Shown here: positions 45,701 to 56,420 of the stretch, one piece after another | Numbering within the stretch: the first letter of the stretch is position 1 | Layout of the letters: each line of letters starts with the position of its first letter | Assembly (NCBI RefSeq): GCF_028640845.1 | Contig: NC_080543.1 | Coordinates: 1,372,667-1,436,666 of the forward strand | Length of the DNA: 64,000 bases | Reading direction: 5' to 3' | From: Ahaetulla prasina | Lineage: Eukaryota; Chordata; Lepidosauria; Squamata; Colubridae | Made by a program: the position numbers and the translations under genes | Notes under the pieces: model-generated | The model's database searches: none | Told to the model about the DNA's origin: nothing | Seen by the model: only the letters and a program-made list of their open reading frames with translations

Positions 45701-46290
45701 CCAGCAGAAGGTAAGCAGGCCCAGTCCAGCTGTCCCTCTCCCCAGGATAGCCCCCTCCCTACTGCACATGTAGGATACTTCCTGCCAGTTGCAGCTCTTC
45801 TCCCAAAATTGTGGGTTCCCCCTTTGGTGCAAGTCACCCCAGGTTCCCCCAGGCAGAAGCTGAGGATTGTGGGGTAGGAAGAGGAGCAGCTTCCTACAAG
45901 AGCATCACCCCTTATCATTCAGCAGGGGGCTGATCTGCCCCTCCAGCAACCGCTGCCCTCCCTCCAAGTAGAATGCCCTTGGCAGAAGCTGCCAGTCAAA
46001 GTGCTCAGAGGAGCCCTATCTGTGTGTGAGTCGTAGAAGCAGCATGAAGGGTCCCAACTGAAGGCACAGGCAGAGGGGATCCCACTTCCCCATATTTAGG
46101 GGGGGAGGGGACAGCCTAGAGGCCATCTGTCCCCACACTTCCTCCCTGCAAACCAGCAGCCCAAGTGGTGCCAATCGTGTAGGTGTCCCTAGGAGTGGAG
46201 CAGCTCCTGCCCCACAGCCTGCGGAGAAGTTGGGGCTGAGAAAACTCAGAGCTGCACCCCTTCTGCAGGAGGAGCCTCCCCACTCAAAAA
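39730..46290. other. Probable FHIP1B first intron, no gene or clear repeat seen
   Basis: About 6.5 kb is unusually free of recognisable transposons for this window. Open frames are short, composition-driven and lack family resemblance. Short CA runs lie at 45358-45372 and 45530-45542. The interval lies between the FHIP1B ATG and its putative 5' exon. Confidence 0.5.
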
Positions 46291-46553
46291 CCTTCTCCTC
46301 AAGAACCAATATAAAATGTTTTATAGATGGCACATGCCTCCTGAAAAGTTGGCAAAAATGTTTAAAGATAAATCAGCTAAATGTTGGAAATGCCACCAGA
46401 CACCAGGATTGTATTATCATATGTGGTGGACGTGCCCAGAAGCGAGAAATTATTGGATTAAAATTAAAACATGGTTAGAAGAAATGATACAACAACATAT
46501 GGATTTAAAATCTGAACTGTTCCTATTGGGTATCTTACAGAGAAATTTAGTAA

Positions 46554-46584
<31 letters not shown>

Positions 46585-46587
46585 TAT

Positions 46588-48797
46588 AGGTCTTTGGTTG
46601 TTCGGGTTTTCTCCCGTGTAAAATTGGAAGTGTCTTGGCGACGTTTCGACGAAGTCTCATTCGTCATCTTCAGGCTTCAACCGTGCTTCTGGGAGCAATG
46701 TGTGATCGCAGCTGTTTCTTCCTTTTAACTGCTAGTGGGGTTTGAACTGATTGGGTGGGAGCTTGGCTGTGCTCTGATTGGATGGGGTTTTCTGTGCTCT
46801 GATTGGCTGGGGTGTGTCCTGTGTTGGTGGGGGCTTGGTTGTGCTCAGTCTAATCTGTGCTGCAGGGGATTTGAGCTGGTGAGCTGCACTGCTGCTGTTT
46901 GGCCGTGTTCGTGGTCGTGCTACATCTTCGTAGTGGGTGTCAGTCTGCTGCATGTATGGATTGGAGGGTTTGAAGTGGCTAATGTTGCAGCTGCGGTCTG
47001 GCTTCTGGTCCTTGGTCGTGCTTCCTGATCAGTGTGGGTTTGGGTGTGCTTTCTGGGAGGATGTGTGGTGGTGACATCCTGTGTGGACCTCGTGAGTGTG
47101 GGTCTGGTGTCATTCCTCGTGTTAGGGACACGTTTGTCAATAAGGGCAGGTTTCAAATGGCTGGTAGGCGGAGGTATCATCTCGTTTGTTCATGCTGTGT
47201 GGGCGTTTTTCTATCTCGATGGCTTCTCTGATTATTCTGTTGTTAAAGTGTTCAGTTTTGGCGATAGTTCTGGTCTTTTTAAAGTCAATATCGTGTCCTG
47301 TGACTTTAAAGTGTTGGGCCAGGGAAGTTAGTTCCTCTTTTTGAATGAGTTCTTGTGTTCTTCAATCGTGCACTTATTCTTCTGTTGGTTTGTCCAATGT
47401 ATGTGGTGGGGCAGGCGGTGCATGGGATTTCATATACTCCTTGATTTTCTAACTCAATTTTGTCTTTGGGGTTTCTTAGGATGGTGGATATTTTTTGGTT
47501 TGTGCAGAATGCTGTCTTGATGTTATGTTTGTGGAGGATCTTGCTGATTCTGTCTGTGGTGCCTTTTATATATGGGAGGAGGGCTGTGCCATTTTCTTGC
47601 TCTCTGTCTTGGGTTTTAGTGGGGGGTTCGTAATCTTATTTCTCTGGAATCCATTGGATGTTAGTACGTTTGTGAGAGTGTGTAGTTCGGTTTTAGGTGT
47701 TGTTCGTTAGTTAAGCATTTTGTTCTAGAGATGGGTGTCTTGGCTAGGGAGTTGATCTGTGCTGGGTGGTGGTGTGAGAGTGCATGCAGATAGCGGTTTG
47801 TGTGTGTTTTCTTCTGGTAGATGGTGTGTCCTAGGGAGCCATTGGGTTTCTTGTAGACTAAGACATCTAGGAAGGGAAGTTGGTTGTTAACTTCTGTTTC
47901 CATGGTGAACTGTATTTTGGGGTGTAGGCTATTGAGGTGTGTGAGGAAGTTTTCAATGTTTTCTTTCCCGTGTGGCCAGATTATGAAGGTGTAGTCATTA
48001 TCTGAGCCAGAGTTTGGGTTTGTGATCAGATTTTTCTAGTGCTTGGGTTTCAAAGTGTTCCATGTAGAGGTTGGCAATGACAGGTGAGAGGGTGATCCCA
48101 TGGGTGCGCCTTCTATTTGTTTGTATTTTGTCCGTTATAGATGAAGTATGTGTTGGATAGGCAGTGGTTGGTCAGATCTAGGATGTGCTTGGGGGTTATA
48201 TTTGTTTTGGATAGCTGTCAAGGCTTCTTTGATTGGCACTTGGGTGAAGAGGATATGACATCAAAGCTCACGAGTAGGTCGCTGGGCTGTAAGTTTTGTT
48301 TCTTTATGATCTCTATGAACTGGAATGAGTTTTTCGTGTGAGCGATGGATTCTGCATAGGGCTGTAGTTGTTTGGCGAGAAATTTGGCTAGGTTTTGTAG
48401 AGGTGAGCCTATGGAGCTGACTATGGGTCTGAGTGGGGTTCCTTCTTTGTGTATCTTGGGAGGCCGTAGAGCTTAGGGCATCTGGATGATTTCTCTCTGG
48501 GAATGATTCTTTGTTGGATTTCTTCGCTGATGGGGAGGCTTTTATTTTGGATCTAGTGGTTTTCTAGGTAGGTGGTGGGGTCTGTTTTAGGGGCTTGTAT
48601 GCAGGGTCTTGGAGTAGGTTGGTTAATTTGGTTTGGTAGTCAGATGTGTTCATAACCACCGTGGCGTTGCCCTTGTCTGCTGGTAGGATTATTATGCTGG
48701 TATCTTTTTCAGGTTAAGTAGTGCTGTCTGTTCCTCTTTGGGTAAGTTGCTTTTGGATTGAAGCTTGGAGGATCCCATCTGAGATGTTATGCACTGT
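46588..48797 (-). mobile_element. Penelope-like element, left arm of the palindrome
   Basis: Read on -, this arm runs from the centre (RT side) outward to the GIY-YIG side and the family 1 terminus at 46588. A frame at 47661-47903 gives EVNNQLPFLDVLVYKKPNGS and THTNRYLHALSHHHPAQINS, the segment between RT and endonuclease in vertebrate Penelope-like elements. Frameshifts and stops are frequent. It lacks about 150 bp near the centre that the right arm keeps. The outer hammerhead-like core (46640-46673) is intact. Confidence 0.85.
46640..46673 (-). ncRNA. Hammerhead-ribozyme-like core (family 1), second intact copy
   Basis: On - it reads CTGAAGA, T, GACGAA, loop TGAGAC, TTCGTC, GAAA, with ACGT and C. 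It is identical to 32018-32051. It sits at the outer end of the left Penelope arm. The equivalent in the right arm (51096-51128) has lost two bases of stem II. Confidence 0.45.
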
Positions 48798-51205
48798 TTG
48801 TTTGTAACATCTCAGATAGGATCCTCACCAAAGCTGAAACCGATGTCCTTCCAAAGGATTCAACTTTGCAGTCACTCCCAAAATACATCCCCACTGAGAC
48901 CATTATATGCGGAGTTGAAACCAGCCTGACCAAAATCAACCCCGATGACGCTAACAAAATCAGACTCGAAATCACCAACATCCTGCAGCAGCAAGCCACC
49001 CAAAAGCAACTTACCCAAAGAGGAACAGACAGCACTACTTAACCTGAAAAAGATACCAGCATAATAATCCTACCAGCAGACAAGGGCAACGCCACGGTGG
49101 TTATGAACACATCTGACTACCAAACCAAATTAACCAACCTACTCCAAGACCCTGCATACAAGCCCCAAAACAGACCCCACCACCTACCTAGAAAACCACT
49201 AGATCCAAAATAAAAGCCTCCCCATCAGCGAAGAAATCCAACAAAGAATCATTCCCAGAGAGAAATCATCCAGATGCCCTAAGCTCACGGCCTCCCAAGA
49301 TACACAAAGAAGGAACCCCCACTCAGACCCATAGTCAGCTCCATAGGCTCACCTCTACAAAACCTAGCCAAATTTCGCCAAACAACTACAGCCCTATGCA
49401 GAATCCATCGCTCACACGTAAAAACTCATTCCAGTTCATAGAGATCATAAAGAAACAAAACTTACAGCCCAGCGACCTACTCGTGAGCTTTGATGTCATA
49501 TCCTCTTCACCCAAGTGCCAATCAAAGAAGCCTTGACAGCTATCCAAAACAAATATAACCCCCAAGCACATACTAGATCTGACCAACCACTGCCTATCCA
49601 ACACATACTTCATCTATAACGGACAAAATACAAACAAATAGAAGGCGCACCCATGGGATCACCCTCTCACCTGTCATTGCCAACCTCTACATGGAACACT
49701 TTGAAACCCAAGCACTAGAAAATCTGATCACAAACCCAAACTCTGGCTCAGATACGTAGACGACACCTTCATAATCTGGCCACACGGGAAAGAAAACTTG
49801 AAAACTTCCTCACACACCTCAATAGCCTACACCCCAAAATACAGTTCACCATGGAAACAGAAGTTAACAACCAACTTCCTTCCTAGATGTCTTAGTCTAC
49901 AAGAAACCCTATGGCTCCCTAGGACACACCATCTACCAGAAGAAAACACACACAAACCGCTATCTGCATGCACTCTCACACCACCACCCAGCACAGATCA
50001 ACTCCGTAGCCAAGACACTCATCTCTAGAACAAAATGCTTAGCTGACGAACAACACCTAAAACCGAACTACACACTCTCACAAACGTACTAACATCCAAT
50101 GGATTCCAGAGAAATAAGATTACCAAACTAATCCAAAAGAACCCCCACTAAAACCCAAGACAGAGAGCAAGAAAATGGCACAGCCCTCCTCCCATATATA
50201 AAAGGCACCACAGACAGAATCAGCAAGATCCTCCACAAACATAACATCAAGACAGCATTCTGCACAAACCAAAAATATCCACCATCCTAAGAAACCCCAA
50301 AGACAAAATTGAGTTAGAAAATCAAGGAGTATATGAAATCCCATGCACCGCCTGCCCCACCACATACATTGGACAAACCAACAGAAGAATAAGTGCACGA
50401 TTGAAGAACACAAGAACTCATTCAAAAAGAGGAACTAACTTCTTCCCTGGTCCAACACTTTAAAGTCACAGGACACGATATTGACTTTAAAAGACCAGAA
50501 CTATCGCCAAAACTGAACACTTTAACAACAGAATAATCAGAGAAGCCATCGAGATAGAAAACGCCCACACAGCATGAACAAACGAGATGATACCTCCCGC
50601 CTACCAGCCATTTGGAAACCTGCCTTATTGACAAACGTGTCCCTAACACGAGGAATGACACCAGACCCACACTCACGAGGTCCACACAGGATGTCACCAC
50701 CACACATCCACCCAGAAAGCACACCCAAACCCACACTGATCAGGAAGCACGACCAAGGACCAGAAGCCAGACCGCAGCTGCAACATTAGCCACTTCAAAC
50801 CCCTCCAATCCATACATGCAGCAGACTGACACCCACTACGAAGATGTAGCACCACCACGAACACGGCCAAACAGCAGCAGTGCAGCTCACCAGCTCAAAT
50901 CCCCTGCAGCACAGATTAGACTGAGCACAACCAAGCCCCCACCAACACAGGACACACCCCAGCCAATCAGAGCACAGAAAACCCCCATCCAATCAGAGCA
51001 CAGCCAAGCTCCCACCCAATCAGTTCAAACCCCACTAGCAGTTAAAAGGAAGAAACAGCTGCATCACACATTGCTCCCAGAAGCACGGTTGAAGCCTGAA
51101 GATGACGAATGAGACTTCACGAAACGTCGCCAAGACACTTCCAATTTTACACGGAGAAAACCCAACAACCAAAGACCTATATACAAACACCCGTGAAAAC
51201 CTCAG
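48798..51205 (+). mobile_element. Penelope-like element, right arm of the palindrome
   Basis: On + the order of blocks is: ADKGNATVVMNTSDYQTKL near 49075-49135, the catalytic RYVDDTFIIW at 49750-49779, LENFLTHLNSLHPKIQFTM, and the GIY-YIG endonuclease (GVYEIPCTACPTTYIGQTNR, 50326-50385). The family 1 terminus and a TA run follow. RT plus GIY-YIG defines the Penelope-like class. Many stops and frame breaks show it is inactive. Confidence 0.88.
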
Positions 51206-51394
51206 AAAACAAATATATATATATATATATATATACATACATACATACATACATACATATATGTAGGTCTTTGGTTATTCGGGTTTTCTCCCGCGTAAAA
51301 TTGGAATTGTCGGGAGAAACGGGAGAAAACCCGAATAACCAAAGACCTACATACAAACACCCGCGAAAACCTCAGAAAACAAATATATATATAT
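51206..51394. repeat. TA/CATA repeat and a third small Penelope-terminal palindrome
   Basis: TA dinucleotides and CATA units (51210-51262) are followed by a short inverted pair of the family 1 extremity (taggtctttggttattcggg and cccgaataaccaaagaccta) with only about 40 bp between. A second short TA run follows. This suggests repeated end-joining of element termini at one spot. Confidence 0.7.
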
Positions 51395-51795
51395 GATTAT
51401 ACATGTTATAACTGCAGCGAAGATAGTTTTGCACAAAAATGGAAAACAGAGAAAATCCCTACAGAGGGAGAAGTAATTAGGAAAATATTGGAATGTGCAG
51501 AAATGAACAGATTAACTTTGGCAATTAAAGAAAAAAGAGGAAATGGAATGTTTTAAGGTATGGGGGCAATTCTATTAGAGAAGAGATATATATAAATGTA
51601 TTAATATGTAAGAAATGTGTGAGAAATATTTAACAGATAAATGATAATGTTAAGATATGATAAATATTGGAGGAGCAAAAAGAAAACACAAAAGATGTAC
51701 TCAGACGATACACTGAACGATTGACTATGTATTGTATATTTGTATAAAAAATAAAAAAAACTTTTTACAACAAAAAAAAAGAACTTTCTCCTCAA

Positions 51796-52880
51796 CCAGA
51801 AATAGACTTTGCCAGAAGGAGAGCAGAGGGGAAGGTCTACCAAGGCCCCACTCAGAGGGTAAGTGATCCACAGGTCGCCTAGTGATACAAGGACTCCAAG
51901 AAAGAGGAACCCCACAAGTTGGGGGGGGGGGCAAGAGAGAAGCCCAGTCGTGGAGCAAGTCCTTCACTGGACTGCAACTAGGGACTTCTTGGGCACACAC
52001 ACACACACACACACTGCTTCACTCAGACAGGGGCTTCCAGGCACCTCCTTCCTCTCCTGGGCTCCCTTTGCACCAGATGGGCAGAGCAGAGCGGGCAGCC
52101 ACAGGTCCCAGGAGGGCTTGGGTGGGAGGGGCAGGGAATGACAGCCACCCTTCGGCTCCTCAGCAGGGTCCTGCCTGCGCCCTCCGCACAGCCTGGAGGG
52201 GCCCCCAAGGAGGACAGGGAGAGCAACTTGACCTCCAGCCTCTTCCCGGGGGGGGGGGGGGCACAGCAACTCCGGTCCTGGATCCACCCACCGGCTGAGC
52301 CAAGGAGGAGCTGCATTTTCACAGCCTCTGGGCTAAATTTAGCTGCTTTTGCAAGGCGCTTGCCGGAGGGGCCGGCTGACCTTGGAAGAAGCAACAGCCG
52401 GGGGAACAGAGGCAGTATTGGAGGGGCTGTGGGGGCAGGAGCAGACAATCCCCCCAGGAAAAGCGGGGAAGAGAGCACTGCTTCAAAGGAAGCTTTCAGT
52501 CCGGGGATGGTGGCCTTCGCTCTGGGGGTTTTCCACCACAACCTCAGCCGCCACCCCCACCCCCGCCTCCACGCTGCCTCCCCAATCCTGTTTCTGACCC
52601 TCTGATTTGGAGAAGACCCCCAACCCACTTGGCTGCTTTTTGGCCTCCAGGAGAGGCTTTCTCCAGCTTCCCCACCCCCTCCCAAAAGAGGGCAAGGCAT
52701 AACTCTCCTGAGCCCCTCCCCAAGCACAGCCACCCATGGAAGGAGGTAGAGGAGGTCTCCCCCTCTCACCTGAGAGGCCAGTCAGGGGATGTCCAGGCAG
52801 GCTGGCCACAGCAGCCCAAGCGCTGGCCGGACCCTCTCCCCCCCCCCCTTGCAGAAGCAGGGCAGCCTACCAGAGGCCTC
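51796..52880. other. No gene recognised
   Basis: It contains a CA run at 51996-52013 and several G runs. Open frames on both strands lack family resemblance. Confidence 0.5.
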
Positions 52881-53891
52881 CCCAGGCGGAAAGCTCCCTC
52901 TGAGGGGAGGAGGACGGCCCGGCCAGACGATGCCCGGCTGACTGCGGAAGGCTCTGCGGCCAGATAGGCTCACCCAAGAGGGGCGATACCCGGGCAGCGG
53001 CAGTTGCCTGGCAGCGGGCGCCTGATCGCAGCCCGAGGAGCGCAGCTTCAGCGCCACCGGAGCCGGCAGCCCCTCGGGAGCCCCATTGGCAGAGAGATGC
53101 CGCCCTGCCGAGCGCCCGAGCCCACCACAGCCCTTCGGGTCAGCGTCAGCCGTCCCCCGAAGCGAGAGCGGCAGGGACCCGCGGGGTCAGGAGACCCTCG
53201 CCCAGAAGGGACCATCGCGGAAGCCCGACAACCCAAAACCGAGCCGGGATGCAGAGGCTCCCGCTCCCCCGGGGACCCACTCTGCACCCGCAGCAGCCGC
53301 CTTCCTCGCAACTCCGACCCCAACGCGGACTGCCCCGCACCGCCGCCCCCAGCCGCCGATAAGACCCCTTTCTCGGTCGTAGGCAGCCTCTGTGTCCCGG
53401 CGGCCCGTCCAGTCTTCCCTCGGCCTCCCCGTCCAGCCACGATCGGGCGGCGAGCAAGCCGCAGGCGACCCCCAAAAGGACCGGGCTGCCCCTTTGCGGC
53501 AGGACGGAGGGAGCTGCCATCGCCGCAGCAAGCCAGCTTACACACGGCGGGCCCCTCCAGCCCAGCCCGGCGCAACGGGATGTGCGAAGCCGTGCCACCC
53601 CGGTTTGCAGCCCCGCCGCCCCCCCGGGACCCTCGGCGGGCTCCCCCAGGAGCAGCAGCGCCCCCGGCCCAGGGCCCGCTTACCCATCCGGGGGGGCGCC
53701 CGACGGAGCTCCTGTCCCGCACGCGCTGCAACTGGGGGAGAGAGGCCGGTCAGCTGGTCTCCCGCTTGCAACCCACCTCGCCCGCGCGGAGGCTGGCCGG
53801 GCTCGCTGCTCGCAGGCCCAGCCCGGAGAGGGAGGGGAGAGGGGCGGCCGGGGTCCCCAAGCCCCTCCCCGGCCGCACTGGGCGGCCTTAC

Positions 53892-53945
53892 CTGGCTGCC
53901 GCCGCCGCCGCCGCCGCCATTTTCCCCGCGCCGCCGCCCGGCCAA
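53892..53945 (-). other. Candidate 5' untranslated exon of FHIP1B
   Basis: On - a GGC repeat ends in GCAGCCAG and the donor GTAAGG. An ATG followed by seven Ala codons lies just before it (ATG at 53920). Joined to a plausible acceptor just upstream of the MEKM start, this frame would stop around the true ATG, so it would act as an upstream ORF rather than extend the protein. The 5' limit is unknown, and the link to FHIP1B is inferred from strand and order. Confidence 0.45.
53913..53923 (-). promoter_or_regulatory. YY1-like motif at a transcription start
   Basis: On - it reads AAAATGGCGGC, the YY1 consensus often found just downstream of TATA-less CpG promoters. It overlaps the candidate upstream ATG. 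Confidence 0.5.
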
Positions 53946-55969
53946 GCCCCGCCCGCCGGGAGGAGCCCTCCCGCCGCAGTCTCCACCTCGGTCCGCCCCC
54001 ACCTGCAGGTCCCGCCCCCACAGCGCCGGAGGCTCTCTCTGCACGCGCCCCGGGACAGTGCCGGCCGCCCCTCCGCGACTCAGCCGGCCAGGCGGTGGTT
54101 TTACGGGACCCGAAGGCAGCGCTCGGCCTCTCCTTCGAGCGGGGAAGCCCCGTTGCCTGGTTTTGTGGCCGCCTTTGGGTGCCGCGTGGATTGTGTGCCT
54201 CGTTGTGGGGGGCGGGGGGGCTCCACCAGTTACTGCAGTCAGTTGCTCTGGAGAGTGGCAGAGCCCCCTCTGATACGACGCTCGAGGGAACCCAGCTTTC
54301 TTAAGCAAGGCAAGGGAGCTGAATCTGCACAGCCTTGGGGGGACGTTCTTAACTGCGTGTGTTACGGGGTTCCACGCGAGGGGTGGGTGTCGATCCCAGG
54401 GATCACCTGCCAGCTCAACAGACAGCGGTTGGCCTGGTGCTTTGCCAACCCATGTGTTGCCGAGCAGTTGCCCTGACTGTGCAACCTTTTTCTGCAGAAG
54501 TTCCCTCCTAAGGCTGTGGAACCAGCACCCCCCACACCCGGCAGATGGCATCACATCCTGTGCTCTAAGGAAGTGGCCCTCAAGGCTGAATCACACCCAC
54601 TTCTCCACCCTCCCCCAAGATGACCAAATGGCAGTAGCCTCAGGCCTTTCTGATGCAAGCGCCCCCCCCATACCTGGGCCAAGATGTCCATGGTCAATAG
54701 GGGGGGCTTGTACTGGCATCTGGGAAAGCTGCTTTGCTCAGGCAAAAAGAAGCCCCACCTCCCTCAAAAAACAGATGTAGTCTGCACTGCTCTTTTGGCC
54801 TGTTGACTTCCAGCTTTGCTTAAGGGGGAATTTTGGGGGCTACCTTCTTGCACCCTCATCAAGAGATTTCTTGAGTCTTCCTTGTTTCCATTTCTTGTTA
54901 CAGCCCCATGGAACCAACACACACACACACACCCCGAAAAGCAGCTGCCACATGGGATACATCTACAGCCTTCCTGAAGAGAGATAAAAAAGGAACCCCC
55001 TCCCCAACCTCCAGGCCCTGAGGTAGAATCCATGGGACAGGCCCTGGGCCCTGATGCAGGGGAGAGGAGAAGGGGGCAACTCTAGGTAAACGTTCAAAGG
55101 CAGACACCCCCATCCATGTGTCCAGGAATGGCCACGGTCTTCCTAGCTATCACCCAGAAAAGGTGGGTGGTCTGAAGACCTTTGTGGAGGGAGAGGCAAG
55201 GGGGAGGGGCTGCTCCCTGGGAGACTGGAGGCAGATTGGACACAGCAAAAGGCTTGAGGGAAGACCCAGGGGAGAGGGGGCTGCCCTAAGAAAAGGGGCT
55301 CCGTCTGATCCTGATCAGCAAAGCAAGAACTCCCAGGAAGCAGCCAAAGGTCCAAAGTGCCCCTTGATCTTTCACCTGGTCAAGGCAGGGCTGAAGTCGA
55401 GGCTGGGGCCTGACAGGCACCACTGAGGGGGTTGGGGGGGGGCAGCCTCTCTGTTCTTACAACAGATCCGGAAGAGGATTCACACCCTTCCCCTCTTCTG
55501 CTAAATTTATATTGGGGGGGGGTGGCATTTGGTAGAGAAAAGGTTGCAGAAAACCCCCATCACACAATGTGGTTGTTGGTTGGAGAGGGCAGCTTTACTA
55601 TGTGCTGCGGAAAAGACAACACAACTTCTCTGTCACACCATCCTTGAGCTTCTTCAAGGACATGGGAAGGGGTCCCCCTGAGGGCCCACCCCTACCCCCA
55701 CCTCTTCATTCCAGGACTCTCCACTGGATCCCAGATGAAAGGGGGGGGCAGCATACAGGCTGAGGGTTCAAGTCCGGATGTCTGACTGTGCATACATGTA
55801 TAATTTATGTATGTATATATGTATGTACTCAGCCCATCTCACTCTGTGAGTAGTAGCCGCAGTTCCCTGATCTTGCTGAGAATACAAAAACAGGTTTCGT
55901 CTGCCCGATTGTGCGTCCGCATGTGCGAAGCGCCAACCCATGGCATGACTGAACTCGAGGAACAACCCT

Positions 55970-56420
55970 TAGGATGGAGCAGGGATCGCCCGCGGGGTCC
56001 ATTGCGCGGAACCCGGCTCGGGCTGCAGGGCGCCGGGCGTGCTCGGTCCCAACAGCCAGCAGGGGGAAAGGTGGAGGCCACTGGCTCCCCGCGGAAGGCT
56101 GCCCCTTTGGTCTCCTACTCCGGCCTGCGCGTTCCAGGTCTCCCCGGATCCCGGCGCCTCCACGTCCCTGATTGGGCCGTTTAGAGTCGCACCTGCCGGC
56201 GGGGACCCGGGGGAGCCGCGTTGCCACGGGCTGCCTGGTGCGCGAGGGACTGGGGGGTGGGGGCGCTGGCGCAGAAGACGCCCGCATCGCGCCATGAACG
56301 GGATGGTTCAGCGAGCCCGGAGGGGGGCTAAGGCCGAGACCGCCGACCCCAAGGCCCCGCGGTAAACGGGGCGCGGGAGGATGGGGCGCGGGTACTCCGC
56401 CAGTGTTGGCCGTACACCTG
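55970..56420. promoter_or_regulatory. CpG-rich region at the CNGA4 5' end
   Basis: GC- and CpG-rich sequence surrounds the first CNGA4 coding exon (ATG 56294). No TATA box is seen. Confidence 0.55.

Larger units (their letters stand above)
46303..51785 (+). mobile_element. 5'-truncated L1 split by a Penelope palindrome
   Basis: The left part (46303 to about 46556) encodes the L1 ORF2 C-terminus, with YKMFYRWHMPPEKLAKMF and the Cys-rich CWKCHQTPGLYYHMWWTC motif. The right part (about 51395-51785) continues with KWKTEKIPTEGEV and LTLAIKEKRGNG, stop, 3' UTR and poly(A). The 10-bp duplication TTCTCCTCAA flanks the whole (46293-46302 and 51786-51795). It lies sense to + and antisense to FHIP1B. 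Confidence 0.85.
52880..54130. promoter_or_regulatory. CpG island, probable FHIP1B promoter
   Basis: GC-rich, CpG-dense sequence with ORFs of up to 490 codons on + and 338 on -, all Pro/Ala/Arg-rich and composition-driven. On - it contains a candidate first exon ending at a GTAAGG donor (53892/53891) and a YY1-like motif. Confidence 0.7.

Noticed and set aside
46464..46667. Frame on - reading MTNETSSKRRQDTSNF
   Set aside because: It is the Penelope terminal (hammerhead-like) sequence read in a chance open frame; the same occurs at 32024-32269.
53004..54476. 490-codon open frame on + and 338-codon frame on -
   Set aside because: Both lie in a CpG island, are rich in Pro, Ala, Arg and Gly, overlap each other on opposite strands and match no family. 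They reflect scarcity of stops in GC-rich DNA.
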